Below, one piece after another: positions 1-8,291 of a stretch of 12,564 bases of DNA. The notes under the pieces are model-generated. The model was not told the origin of the DNA. It searched no databases and saw only the letters and a program-made list of their open reading frames with translations. The position numbers and the translations under genes are program-made. Source of the stretch: Pseudomonadales bacterium (GTDB taxonomy: Bacteria > Pseudomonadota > Gammaproteobacteria > Pseudomonadales > Litorivicinaceae); assembly GCA_012269655.1 (NCBI GenBank), contig JAAXJV010000129.1, positions 1 to 12,564 of the forward strand. Direction: 5' to 3'. Position 1 is the first letter of the stretch, and each line of letters opens with the position of its first letter.

Positions 1-813
1 CATGTCCACAGTACAGATGCCATCGGCTTTAACATTGGTGCGGCCGGTCAGCCCCCCAAATGCAACAATTCCCTTCACACGCACCGAACCGCTGAAGTGT
101 TCTTTGTCCTCAAGGGCCGCTGGCGATTCTTCTGGGGACAGGACGGCACCGCCGGTGAAGTCGTCTTAAACGAAGGCGATATTTTCAATATTCCCACGCC
201 GGTTTTCCGCGGCTTTGAGAATGTCGGCGACGATTACGGCATGATCATGGCAGTTTTGGGTGGCGATGATGCCGGTGGTGGCGTCGTATGGGCGCCACAG
301 GTGTTGGAAGACGCTAAAGCACACGGACTGGTACTCGGTGACAACGGTCAGTTGTATGACACCAAGCTTGGGCAGTCGTTACCCGAGGGTATCAGCCCCA
401 TGCAACCGCTATCTGATGCGGAATTAGGGGCATTTCCAGAGCTCTCGAATGCTGAAGTCGTCCCACGCTTTGTTCGGCGTTACTGGGATTTAATGGCTTT
501 GTCCGATTACCAGCCTGCTCGAGTGATTGGGGATCAGGCCAGCATTCACGATCGGCCTGGATTCGAAGTAGATTTCGTGTCGCGAAATTCATTGACCGGC
601 GCCTATAGAACCGAGCAGCCCGAGGTCTTGATGGGCATGCGCGGACATTGGAAGCTGAGTGGAGAATTTGGCGAAGTCCTAATTAACCCAGGCGATACCG
701 TATTGGTCGCAGCGGATCTGAAACGCTCCCTGACACCCTGTGTCAGTGGCGAGGCCAGCTTATACCGCGTTCGGGCAACGAACGATCCTGCCGGGGCCAC
801 CTTGGGATTCTAA
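1..813 (+). CDS. Bicupin domain protein, 5'-truncated by the window edge
   Basis: The frame is open from base 1 to the TAA at 811-813, giving 270 visible residues; the true start lies upstream. A GTG at 97 is internal to the first cupin domain and is not the start. Visible residues 26-32 read HTHRTAE and a Gly follows six residues later, which fits cupin motif 1 (HxH, three residues, E, six residues, G), so H26, H28 and E32 are candidate metal ligands. In motif 2 (about residues 58-75, GDIFNIPTPVFRGFEN) the usual His is replaced by Arg. A second cupin-like half (about 180-255) has the GDTVLVAADL strand pattern but no metal-binding histidines, so it looks structural or metal-free. Cupins of this type include dioxygenases, isomerases and sugar- or auxin-binding proteins; substrate and reaction cannot be told from this sequence. 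panD follows 74 bases downstream on the same strand with its own candidate promoter. Confidence 0.8.
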   Translation, partial: HVHSTDAIGFNIGAAGQPPKCNNSLHTHRTAEVFFVLKGRWRFFWGQDGTAGEVVLNEGDIFNIPTPVFRGFENVGDDYGMIMAVLGGDDAGGGVVWAPQVLEDAKAHGLVLGDNGQLYDTKLGQSLPEGISPMQPLSDAELGAFPELSNAEVVPRFVRRYWDLMALSDYQPARVIGDQASIHDRPGFEVDFVSRNSLTGAYRTEQPEVLMGMRGHWKLSGEFGEVLINPGDTVLVAADLKRSLTPCVSGEASLYRVRATNDPAGATLGF

Positions 814-821
814 GGTCTGGG

Positions 822-850
822 TTTAGATCCGCGAGTTTAAGCTCTACACT
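822..850 (+). promoter_or_regulatory. Candidate sigma-70 promoter for panD
   Basis: A TTTAGA box (822-827) and a TACACT box (845-850) are separated by 17 bases; each matches consensus at four of six positions. Transcription would begin near 857, about 31 bases before the panD ATG. This is a pattern match only, and read-through from the cupin gene is an alternative. Confidence 0.3.
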
Positions 851-887
851 GCGCGCGCTTGTTTAACGGACCTCAAGATCCTCTGTA

Positions 888-1277
888 ATGAAACTCAGAA
901 CTTTGCTGCAAAGCAAGCTGCACCGGGTCACGGTGACGGCTGCCGAATTGCATTACGTTGGATCCTGCGCCATTGACGCCGATTTGATGGCACAGGCGGG
1001 CCTGGTGGAATACGAACAAATTGATATTTGGAACGTATCCAACGGCGAGCGCTTTCAAACCTATGCGATCGAGGCACCGGCGGGAAGCGGCACCATTTCC
1101 GTCAATGGTTCAGCGGCTCGTCGAGCCGAAGTGGGTGACCTGCTGATCATCGCCAGCTGGATCCAAATGAGCCCAGAGGAATGCGATGGGCACGTGCCGG
1201 CTAAGGTGTTCGTCGATGCGGAAAACCGCTCAATCAGCGAAGCACAGGCGCTGGACGCCCAGGCTAAGACACGCTAA
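888..1277 (+). CDS. panD: Aspartate 1-decarboxylase (pyruvoyl enzyme)
   Basis: PanD decarboxylates L-aspartate to beta-alanine, the precursor joined to pantoate in pantothenate and coenzyme A synthesis, in the cytoplasm. The 129-residue protein follows the E. coli enzyme closely through its first 85 residues. The self-cleavage site is Gly25-Ser26 in YVGSCAID, one position later than the usual Gly24-Ser25 because of one extra N-terminal residue; Ser26 would become the pyruvoyl group. Other family active-site residues are visible: Lys10 (SKLHR), Arg55, Thr58 and Tyr59 (RFQTYAI), and the ISVNGSAA segment. The C-terminal 30 residues are more divergent. No convincing Shine-Dalgarno sequence precedes the ATG; the start is chosen because [14 protein letters not shown] aligns with the family N-terminus. 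No other pan gene is in the window. The last 14 bases overlap the convergent Tag-like gene. Confidence 0.96.
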   Translation: MKLRTLLQSKLHRVTVTAAELHYVGSCAIDADLMAQAGLVEYEQIDIWNVSNGERFQTYAIEAPAGSGTISVNGSAARRAEVGDLLIIASWIQMSPEECDGHVPAKVFVDAENRSISEAQALDAQAKTR

Positions 1278-1932
1278 AGGCAAGCACTTGGCTGATGTGG
1301 GTCATGGGCCGGCCGGACTGCTCATGCCAGATGTTCATGGCTGCCTGAACCTGCTTTAAATCACGCTGACTGCTGGCCGGCTTATCGATTACCCCCTCGC
1401 GGATAAGCGCGTTATTCACATCTCGGGTCAGCACAAACGCGCTTTTTCCCACCCGGCGCAACGCATGACAACCCGACATGCCACCCAACCGATTGCCCTG
1501 CTTTTTGAGCACCTTCATCAAACCGATCTGATCGGTCTCGGGCCAATTGGCCAAGGCCTGTCCACGGTCGCCATATTCGCTGGTTAACTCTCGAATAAAA
1601 ATCGCGTTGTCGCGCACCGCTTTAATACTGATGTGATTGCGAATGATGCTCGAGTCTTTGACCAAGGCCTCGAGCTCGTCTGGGCCCAGCATGGCACAGC
1701 GCATGGTGTCGAACTCATGGAAGACACGTTCATGATCCGGCCATTTCTTGCGCACCACTTCCCAGCTAAATCCAGCACGGAAAACGCAATGACTGAAGGC
1801 ACTCAACCAACGATCATCAGTAACCTGACGCAACTCGTCCTGAGACTTGACCGAATACAACACGGCTTCCAGCATGGCCTCGCCGCCGAAGCGTTCACAG
1901 GCCATGCCCCAAAGCTCAACGAAGGGCCGCAT
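1264..1932 (-). CDS. Divergent DNA-3-methyladenine glycosylase I (Tag)-like protein
   Basis: This 222-residue protein belongs to the adenine glycosylase (Tag-like) branch of the helix-hairpin-helix superfamily, which excises alkylated bases as the first step of base excision repair. Family signals are [23 protein letters not shown] (residues 53-75) and the [18 protein letters not shown] block (93-110), matching the LSW, FHQFD and IIRHRGKIQAIIGNA blocks of E. coli Tag. It differs from classical Tag: the YHDNEWG N-terminus and the zinc-binding Cys/His residues at both ends are absent, and the position of the 3-methyladenine-contacting Glu38 is Cys49. The C-terminus ends in [12 protein letters not shown] and carries [11 protein letters not shown] (162-172), with Asp171 a possible catalytic-type acid (inference). 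Similar zinc-less proteins of this length are common in Proteobacteria and are usually annotated as glycosylase I. Its ATG directly follows the glucosidase TAG with no spacer and no clear Shine-Dalgarno sequence, implying translational coupling. Confidence 0.82.
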   Translation of the reverse strand: MRPFVELWGMACERFGGEAMLEAVLYSVKSQDELRQVTDDRWLSAFSHCVFRAGFSWEVVRKKWPDHERVFHEFDTMRCAMLGPDELEALVKDSSIIRNHISIKAVRDNAIFIRELTSEYGDRGQALANWPETDQIGLMKVLKKQGNRLGGMSGCHALRRVGKSAFVLTRDVNNALIREGVIDKPASSQRDLKQVQAAMNIWHEQSGRPMTHISQVLAFSVS

Positions 1933-3534
1933 CTAGAGCGACCACACCGTGCCAGTCAGGGGTGCCAATGACTCGGTATCCTTAGATAAGAATGCCTCAC
2001 GGATGATTTGAGCGCCGGCTGGAGGCTGGATACTGACTGCGCTTTGCCCCATGTTCAGCGCTACCCATAGCGTTTGGCCGTTATGAGTCCGCGTAAACTC
2101 TACGACTTCATCGTCGCGCTCGACGACCTGAATATCACCCTGAACCAAAGCAGGCAGATGTTTTCGCCAATGGATCATGGAGCGCGTCAGATTGAGGACA
2201 CTGTCCGGTGCAATTTGCGCGTCAACGGCCAACTCAGCATGGTGATCTCGCACGGGCAACCATGGCTTAACCGCACTGAACCCGCCGTTATCGGCCGCTG
2301 ACTCCCAAACCATGGGCGTACGGCAGCCGTCACGGCCTACGTGATGTGGAAACATCATGATGTCGTATGGGTCGACCAACTCGTCAAATTCTAAAATCGG
2401 CTGCTCTAGGCCCAGCTCCTCACCCTGATAGAGGCTTACGCTACCTCGGAGCGTCATAAGCAATAAATTAAACAGCAGTGCACGCTGACGGGCATCGCCA
2501 CCATACCCCTTCCAGCGGCTCACTACGCGGGCGAAATCGTGATTCGATAGTGCCCAGCACGGCCAACCATCACCGATCATGTTTTCCATCTGACGAATGG
2601 TCTTGCGAATGTGCGCTGCGCCTACGGTGTCATTTAGAAAATCAAAGCTGTAGGCCATGTGAAGCTTGTCATTGCCCTGGGTGTACTGTGCCGCCATGGA
2701 GGGATCGTCACTGCCCACTTCACCAACCGTCGTGGTGATACCGAATTCGTCCAACAAAGCTCGGATACGGGCCAAGAATGCAAAGTTATCCGGATGATCT
2801 TTGTCGTAGACATGCTCCTGGAAGAAATACGGATTGTCGGCGGTACCACCCACGCCCGCATCAAAGTTCGACATATCCCGAGGCGGATTGTCCCGGAACT
2901 CAGGATCGTGCATGTAGAAGTTAGCGGTATCCAGACGGAAACCATCTACACCTAGCTCGAGCCAAAACCGCATTTCGCCCAACACCGCGTCCTGAACTTC
3001 AGGATTATGCAGATTCAAATCCGGTTGCTCACGCAGGAAGTTGTGCATGAAATATTGCTTGCGCTGACTGTCCCACTCCCAAGCCGTCCCACCAAAAATA
3101 CTCATCCAGTTATTGGGCGGCGTTCCGTCCGGCTTCGCATCCTGCCAGATATACCAGTCGGCCTTCGGATTGGTGGCACTTTGGCGGCTTTCTTGGAACC
3201 AAGCATGCTCGTTTGAGGTATGGCTGATGACCTGGTCGATAATGATTTTAATGCCCAAGCGATGCGCTTTTTCCAATAGCGCCTTAAAGTCGTCCAGCGT
3301 TCCAAACGTCGGATCGACGTCGCGGTAATCCGACACGTCATAGCCAAAGTCCTTCATCGGCGACTTAAAGAATGGCGACAGCCAAATCGCATCCACATTC
3401 AGACTGGCAACGTAATCTAACTTTTCAGTGATGCCACGCAAATCGCCTACGCCGTCCTGATTCGCATCGGCGTAGCTACGGGGATAAATCTGATAAATGA
3501 CGCCGCCGCGCCACCAAGGATTTTCAGTACTCAT
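1933..3534 (-). CDS. GH13 family alpha-glucosidase
   Basis: A 533-residue cytoplasmic enzyme (no signal peptide) of the alpha-amylase clan. It is predicted to hydrolyse terminal alpha-glucosidic bonds of maltose or isomaltose-type oligosaccharides, possibly with transglucosylation. The (beta/alpha)8 barrel begins at WWRGGVIYQIYPRSYAD (7-23), a hallmark of the oligo-1,6-glucosidase/alpha-glucosidase group. Conserved regions are visible: I, DQVISHTS (100-107); II, GFRLDTAN (198-205) with nucleophile Asp202; III, GEVGSD (271-276) with acid/base Glu272; IV, ALSNHDFAR (328-336) with stabiliser Asp333. The spacing and the RLDTAN sequence resemble, from memory, the subfamily 23 alpha-glucosidase of Halomonas (about 538 residues). 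A short beta-sandwich domain closes the protein (about 455-533). No sugar transporter or regulator gene is adjacent, so substrate uptake must be encoded elsewhere. It lies 66 bases after the YqcC-family gene, with a hairpin between, and is coupled to the Tag-like gene downstream. Confidence 0.93.
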   Translation of the reverse strand: MSTENPWWRGGVIYQIYPRSYADANQDGVGDLRGITEKLDYVASLNVDAIWLSPFFKSPMKDFGYDVSDYRDVDPTFGTLDDFKALLEKAHRLGIKIIIDQVISHTSNEHAWFQESRQSATNPKADWYIWQDAKPDGTPPNNWMSIFGGTAWEWDSQRKQYFMHNFLREQPDLNLHNPEVQDAVLGEMRFWLELGVDGFRLDTANFYMHDPEFRDNPPRDMSNFDAGVGGTADNPYFFQEHVYDKDHPDNFAFLARIRALLDEFGITTTVGEVGSDDPSMAAQYTQGNDKLHMAYSFDFLNDTVGAAHIRKTIRQMENMIGDGWPCWALSNHDFARVVSRWKGYGGDARQRALLFNLLLMTLRGSVSLYQGEELGLEQPILEFDELVDPYDIMMFPHHVGRDGCRTPMVWESAADNGGFSAVKPWLPVRDHHAELAVDAQIAPDSVLNLTRSMIHWRKHLPALVQGDIQVVERDDEVVEFTRTHNGQTLWVALNMGQSAVSIQPPAGAQIIREAFLSKDTESLAPLTGTVWSL

Positions 3535-3556
3535 TAGGGGATCTCGTATTATTTTT

Positions 3557-3581
3557 CGCGGCAGTTTAATGATCTGCCGCG
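3557..3581. repeat. 8-bp inverted repeat upstream of the alpha-glucosidase gene
   Basis: CGCGGCAG (3557-3564) and CTGCCGCG (3574-3581) form a perfect 8-bp stem with a 9-base loop. In the direction of the flanking genes (minus strand) the stem is followed by an A run, not a T run, so it does not look like an intrinsic terminator. It sits 23 bases before the glucosidase ATG and could be an operator or a leader hairpin. Function is unproven. Confidence 0.5.
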
Positions 3582-3600
3582 GGTTGTAAATCGACTCGAT

Positions 3601-3909
3601 TCAGGCGTCGTTAATGCAGTCGTCAATTCGTTTTAACAACTGTACCAATTCTGCGGGAAAATGCGCTTCACGTGCATACATCTCGCCCATCTCAGAGATA
3701 TGGCAGGGCTGTGGAAGCGCGCCACCGGCATCGATTACCTGACGCATCTTTTCGATAAAAATCCATTGCAACCAACAGGGGAAGCTCATGGTATCGATGG
3801 CAAAGGGCTGAGTGCTGGCTAGCGCCTCGTCACTGGGACGATCTGGGGTGTGCAAGCCTTGCTTGATCAGCTCAGCCTCTAACTCGTTCAGTAATGTACC
3901 AAGGCTCAT
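3601..3909 (-). CDS. yqcC: YqcC family protein (DUF446)
   Basis: A 102-residue cytoplasmic protein of unknown biochemical role. The family signature is clear: STQPFAIDTM (residues 32-41), WLQWIFIEKM (46-55), and ALPQPCHISEMGEMY (64-78), which match the TQPFFMDTM, EWLQWVLIPRM and LPGAF...YYEM segments of E. coli YqcC (109 residues). The protein is predicted to be all-helical. In E. coli yqcC sits next to the tRNA pseudouridine synthase gene truC; that partner is absent here. The ATG overlaps the stop of the upstream coiled-coil gene by four bases (ATGA), so the two are almost certainly co-translated and may act together. No catalytic motif is visible. Confidence 0.88.
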   Translation of the reverse strand: MSLGTLLNELEAELIKQGLHTPDRPSDEALASTQPFAIDTMSFPCWLQWIFIEKMRQVIDAGGALPQPCHISEMGEMYAREAHFPAELVQLLKRIDDCINDA

Positions 3910-4832
3910 TGTAGGGCTCGAATGCCGTCCTCTAACCGGAACAGGGTTTGGTTGGTTTGTTGGCGGAATTGGTCAACCGCAGATAGACGATCTGACAATT
4001 CACGCAATTCGATGTTTTTGTCACCCAGCGACCGCTGCAGCTCAGCCACATCTAACGCAAGGGCTTCGACATCAACCGTTGGGAATTGCTTGCCCAGCTC
4101 GATTTCACGGCCCAGTAGCGCGATGCGTTCGTCCATCACAGTCAATTGCCCGCGGATCTGCTGAACATCAGCCAACAAACGTTCAATCTGAACCTCGCCC
4201 GCACTCAACAGGCTAGGCACCGCTGCGATACGCTCGTCCTGCGCGTCCATCCGATCAGACTGCCCCTGCAAACGTGCAGTAAAGCCATTCAGCAAGGTCG
4301 ATTGATTCTGAAGTTCAGCACGCAATTCGCCCACCTGCTGATCCAAGTTTTGATCCTGGTCTTTGGACTGGCCTAACTCGTCAATCAGTGTGTCCAGGCG
4401 ACCTGACTGACGCTGGGTGGCTTTGTCGACCTGAATAATTTGAGCTTCCAAACGATCAATCGAGGCCGCGTTGCCACTGATGCCCTGACCGGATACCAGG
4501 TCTAATCGCTCTTGCAATTCTTTGGCCAGCAAACTTTGTTGAGTCAAGGCCACACCCTGCTGTTCAAACCGTTCTTGTAACTCATCGAATCGGCGCTCGA
4601 TCGAGCCCAATTGCAGCGACTGATTTTGGCCTTGTGACTGGGCCGAACCATGCAAATTCAGGTTCCAGTAACCCAAACCGGCAACGCCACCCAATGCAAT
4701 CAACAGCAGCAACCAAGGGAAAAAACCCATGCCTCGCTTTTGTATCGTGGGGCGAGCATTAACCGGCGCGGCAGTACCGGGTGCGGCCTCATCTAGGCTG
4801 TCCAGATCGGATAATTTTGGTTCTTGACGCAT
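3906..4832 (-). CDS. Single-pass membrane protein with long periplasmic coiled coil
   Basis: I do not recognise a named family for this 308-residue protein. The N-terminal 35 residues are hydrophilic, with positive charges just before one hydrophobic segment (about 36-56, FFPWLLLLIALGGVAGLGYW). That pattern predicts a cytoplasmic N-terminus and a periplasmic remainder. Residues from about 76 to 305 are rich in Gln, Glu, Leu, Asp and Arg with heptad-like hydrophobic spacing (for example IERRFDELQERFEQQG and LRELSDRLSAVDQF), typical of a long coiled coil, and no catalytic domain is seen. AAGGA ending about eight bases before the ATG is a good ribosome binding site and supports this start. It leads the operon and overlaps the YqcC gene by four bases. 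A role in envelope organisation or as a scaffold is inference from architecture only. Confidence 0.82.
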   Translation of the reverse strand: MRQEPKLSDLDSLDEAAPGTAAPVNARPTIQKRGMGFFPWLLLLIALGGVAGLGYWNLNLHGSAQSQGQNQSLQLGSIERRFDELQERFEQQGVALTQQSLLAKELQERLDLVSGQGISGNAASIDRLEAQIIQVDKATQRQSGRLDTLIDELGQSKDQDQNLDQQVGELRAELQNQSTLLNGFTARLQGQSDRMDAQDERIAAVPSLLSAGEVQIERLLADVQQIRGQLTVMDERIALLGREIELGKQFPTVDVEALALDVAELQRSLGDKNIELRELSDRLSAVDQFRQQTNQTLFRLEDGIRALQ

Positions 4833-4856
4833 GGAGCATTCCTTATCGTTGCGCGC

Positions 4857-4885
4857 AGTCTAGCAAGGTCATTGAAAACCGTCAC
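4857..4885 (-). promoter_or_regulatory. Candidate sigma-70 promoter for the coiled-coil/yqcC operon
   Basis: On the minus strand a GTGACG box (4885-4880) and a TAGACT box (4862-4857) are 17 bases apart, each matching four of six consensus positions. The start would fall near 4850, about 18 bases before the ATG. The boxes interleave with those of the divergent sodB promoter. Pattern match only. Confidence 0.3.
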
Positions 4886-4900
4886 TCGCGCCCTTATTGT
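4872..4900 (+). promoter_or_regulatory. Candidate sigma-70 promoter of sodB
   Basis: TTGAAA (4872-4877, five of six consensus positions) and TATTGT (4895-4900, four of six) are separated by exactly 17 bases. The start would lie near 4907, giving a leader of about 30 bases with the Shine-Dalgarno sequence at 4925. This is the best-looking sigma-70 match in the window. No clear Fur operator is visible. Confidence 0.5.
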
Positions 4901-4924
4901 TCGCACAAACCTACACTAACCTAA

Positions 4925-4930
4925 TTGGAG
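4925..4930 (+). promoter_or_regulatory. Shine-Dalgarno sequence deciding the sodB start
   Basis: TTGGAG lies six bases before the ATG at 4937. An in-frame TTG at 4925 could be read as a start adding four residues, but it is part of this ribosome binding site, and SodB proteins begin at the [11 protein letters not shown] encoded from 4937. Confidence 0.8.
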
Positions 4931-4936
4931 CACATC

Positions 4937-5518
4937 ATGGCCTTTGAACTGCCTGCCCTGCCCTACGCAAAAGACGCTTTGGCCCCCCACATCTCTGAAG
5001 AGACGCTGGAATTCCACCATGGCAAACACCACAAAACCTACGTCGACAACCTGAACAATCTGGTTCCCGGCACTGAATTCGAAGGCAAGTCACTGGAAGA
5101 CATCATCGTTGCTTCATCCGGTGGCATATTCAACAACGCCGCTCAGGTCTGGAACCACACCTTCTATTGGAACTGCCTGTCACCCAATGGTGGTGGCGAG
5201 CCCACCGGTGCGCTGGCCGATGCGATCAATGAAACCTTTGGTAGCTTTGAGGCATTCAAAGAAGAGTTCACCAAGACCTCTGTCACTACCTTCGGTTCTG
5301 GCTGGGGCTGGCTGGTAAAAACCGCTGAGGGCAAGTTGGAATTGGCCAGCACCATCGGCGCAGGCAACCCCCTAACTGAAGGCAACACCCCGCTGTTGAC
5401 CTGTGACGTTTGGGAACATGCGTACTACGTTGACTACCGTAACGCCCGTCCTAGCTACCTAAAAGCTTTCTGGGAGCTGGTTAACTGGGAATTCGTTTCT
5501 GAGCAGTTCGCTAAATAA
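4937..5518 (+). CDS. sodB: Superoxide dismutase, iron type
   Basis: SodB converts superoxide to oxygen and hydrogen peroxide in the cytoplasm. The 193-residue product has the same length as E. coli FeSOD and follows it closely. Metal ligands are His27 (LEFHHGKHH), His74 (VWNHTFYW), Asp157 and His161 ([17 protein letters not shown]). Gln70 within [10 protein letters not shown] occupies the position of the outer-sphere Gln that distinguishes iron from manganese enzymes, so iron is the likely metal. Tyr35 and the dimer-bridge segment WEHAYY are present. The start is fixed by the TTGGAG ribosome binding site six bases upstream. The gene stands alone between a sigma-70-like promoter and a strong terminator, so it is monocistronic. 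RyhB-like or Fur control, known for sodB in enterics, cannot be seen here. Confidence 0.98.
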   Translation: MAFELPALPYAKDALAPHISEETLEFHHGKHHKTYVDNLNNLVPGTEFEGKSLEDIIVASSGGIFNNAAQVWNHTFYWNCLSPNGGGEPTGALADAINETFGSFEAFKEEFTKTSVTTFGSGWGWLVKTAEGKLELASTIGAGNPLTEGNTPLLTCDVWEHAYYVDYRNARPSYLKAFWELVNWEFVSEQFAK

Positions 5519-5532
5519 GCCGACTTAGAAAT

Positions 5533-5566
5533 AAAAAAGCCCCGGTTTCAATCGGGGCTTTTTTTT
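5533..5566. terminator. Bidirectional intrinsic terminator between sodB and the GNAT gene
   Basis: GCCCCG (5539-5544) pairs with CGGGGC (5553-5558) around an 8-base loop, flanked by six A residues on the left and eight T residues on the right. It therefore works as a rho-independent terminator on both strands: for sodB (15 bases after its stop) and for the convergent acetyltransferase gene ending at 5581. Confidence 0.93.
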
Positions 5567-5580
5567 GCCAGTTCGATGAT

Positions 5581-6069
5581 TCAGCTATCACCGATCCTTT
5601 CGAACTCCTGTTCTAGCACCTCGGCACCGTATTGTTGACCCGGCTGCTCGGTCATCAACTTAAACCCGAAGGATTCATACAGCGCTCGAGCTGGATCCAA
5701 GCCCTCGAAGCTCGACAACACTACCCGGTTGAGTCCTTGGGCTTCACAGTGACGCAATGCGCGCTCGATCAATGTTCGACCGATGCCACGCCCCTTGTAT
5801 TCCGCGTCTGTAATAAACCAGCGCATCCGAGCAGTATTGGGATCCGCCTGCTGACCATCAACAGAAATCGACCCAACGATCTGACTTTTAATTACGCTAC
5901 AAAAAATAGCATTGCGAGGGTTGTCTAAGCGTCCAACCAATTCAGACAGCTCAGTGGCAATACGTCGCTCGAAATGCGCACCAAAGTCGTGATGCGTTGC
6001 GTAGTAATCGATCTGCATCTGGGTCACCCGTCCGATGACGCCAGGCTGGTAGCCGGTGGTAATTTTCAT
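5581..6069 (-). CDS. GNAT family N-acetyltransferase
   Basis: A 162-residue acetyl-CoA-dependent acetyltransferase of the GCN5-related superfamily; the acceptor substrate is not identifiable. The CoA pyrophosphate loop is KGRGIGRTLI (residues 92-101) after the beta-4 strand RMRWFITD (81-88). The motif B region is VVLSSFEGLDPARALYESFGFK (116-137), a classic GNAT C-terminal pattern. The protein resembles the C-terminal acetyltransferase half of MarR-GNAT fusions, but no MarR domain is present. The ATG at 6069 is chosen because AGGG lies seven bases upstream; an in-frame TTG six bases earlier (6075) is less likely. PanD-maturation acetyltransferases (PanM) of enterics are shorter GNATs, but nothing here specifically links this protein to panD about 4.3 kb away. 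The gene ends at the terminator it shares with sodB. Confidence 0.88.
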   Translation of the reverse strand: MKITTGYQPGVIGRVTQMQIDYYATHHDFGAHFERRIATELSELVGRLDNPRNAIFCSVIKSQIVGSISVDGQQADPNTARMRWFITDAEYKGRGIGRTLIERALRHCEAQGLNRVVLSSFEGLDPARALYESFGFKLMTEQPGQQYGAEVLEQEFERIGDS

Positions 6070-6138
6070 GGCCAATACCCTAGCTTAAAGCGCCTGCGAT
6101 TGCTCGATTTTCTGACGACCACAAAATAACAGGCAAAA

Positions 6139-6162
6139 GAAAACCCGCCGAAGCGGGTTTTC
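6139..6162 (-). terminator. Rho-independent terminator of groESL
   Basis: GAAAACCCGC and GCGGGTTTTC form a perfect 10-bp stem. Read on the minus strand the loop is TTCG closed by C-G, the very stable UUCG tetraloop, and the stem is followed by TTTTG after a T-rich stem end. It lies 47 bases after the groEL stop and 69 bases upstream of the next minus-strand gene. Confidence 0.9.
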
Positions 6163-6176
6163 TAGCCATTAGGCAG

Positions 6177-6203
6177 TTCAGAGCAGATATAGCCTGCTCT
6201 GAA
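6177..6203. repeat. 10-bp perfect inverted repeat just after groEL
   Basis: TTCAGAGCAG (6177-6186) and CTGCTCTGAA (6194-6203) pair perfectly around a 7-base loop, starting five bases beyond the groEL stop. There is no T tract on the minus strand, so it is not a terminator by itself. Placed before the true terminator, it could protect the mRNA 3' end or assist termination. Confidence 0.75.
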
Positions 6204-6208
6204 GCGGC

Positions 6209-7861
<1,653 letters not shown>

Positions 7862-7868
7862 CTAGAAA

Positions 7869-8162
7869 TTAGTTTTCGATGACGCCGTAGATTTCACTCT
7901 CGCTCATGATCAACAGCTCTTCGCCGTCAACCTTGATGGTGTTTGAGCCTGAGTATTGGCCGAACACGACGGTGTCGCCTTCTTTCACGTCAACAGCTTT
8001 TACGCTGCCGTTATCTAGGGTTTTACCAGGACCAACTGCTACGACTTCACCTTGATTCGGCTTTTCTGCAGCACTACCCGGCAACACGATACCGCCGGAA
8101 GTTTTGGTTTCTTCTTCCATGCGGCGAACCACAACACGATCCTGTAGAGGACGAATTTTCAT
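7869..8162 (-). CDS. groES: Co-chaperonin GroES (Hsp10)
   Basis: GroES forms the heptameric lid of the GroEL chamber. The 97-residue product has the E. coli length and begins [14 protein letters not shown]. The mobile loop (about residues 17-34, [14 protein letters not shown]) carries the IVL tripeptide that contacts the GroEL apical domain. The C-terminal [18 protein letters not shown] strand pattern is typical. The frame could be opened at a GTG at 8177, but the ATG at 8162 is the family start and has a GAGAG ribosome binding site upstream. groEL follows after 19 bases. The 179-base space before groES holds a candidate heat-shock promoter and paired inverted repeats. Confidence 0.98.
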   Translation of the reverse strand: MKIRPLQDRVVVRRMEEETKTSGGIVLPGSAAEKPNQGEVVAVGPGKTLDNGSVKAVDVKEGDTVVFGQYSGSNTIKVDGEELLIMSESEIYGVIEN

Positions 8163-8212
8163 CGCTATCTCTCTCACTATTTATTCGAAGTTAGTCTTTT
8201 CGCAACGCTGGC

Positions 8213-8282
8213 GACAACGCGGCAACCTTTGCATCCCTGCTCGGAAAAATCCGTGAAGACAAAGCTTGCGTTGTCCCGAGCA
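8213..8282 (-). repeat. Interleaved inverted repeats in the groESL leader
   Basis: Two perfect inverted repeats overlap in this leader. GACAACGC (8213-8220) pairs with GCGTTGTC (8268-8275), and TGCTCGG (8238-8244) pairs with CCGAGCA (8276-8282). The arms alternate, so in the mRNA they could form either a pseudoknot or two mutually exclusive hairpins. If transcription starts near 8285 from the heat-shock promoter, the first arm begins within a few bases of the RNA 5' end. The pairing is seen directly; function is inference. Confidence 0.5.
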
Positions 8283-8291
8283 ACGTCCTTG

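Noticed and set aside
97..99. GTG at 97 as start of the cupin gene
   Set aside because: The frame is open to base 1 and the metal-binding HTHRTAE motif lies upstream of this codon, so it is internal.
4925..4936. Upstream TTG start giving SodB four extra residues
   Set aside because: The TTG is part of the TTGGAG ribosome binding site, and SodB proteins begin at [10 protein letters not shown].
5581..6069. GNAT protein as the PanD maturation factor PanM
   Set aside because: It is about 4.3 kb from panD, longer than PanM and without specific resemblance; PanD outside enterics is generally thought to self-process.
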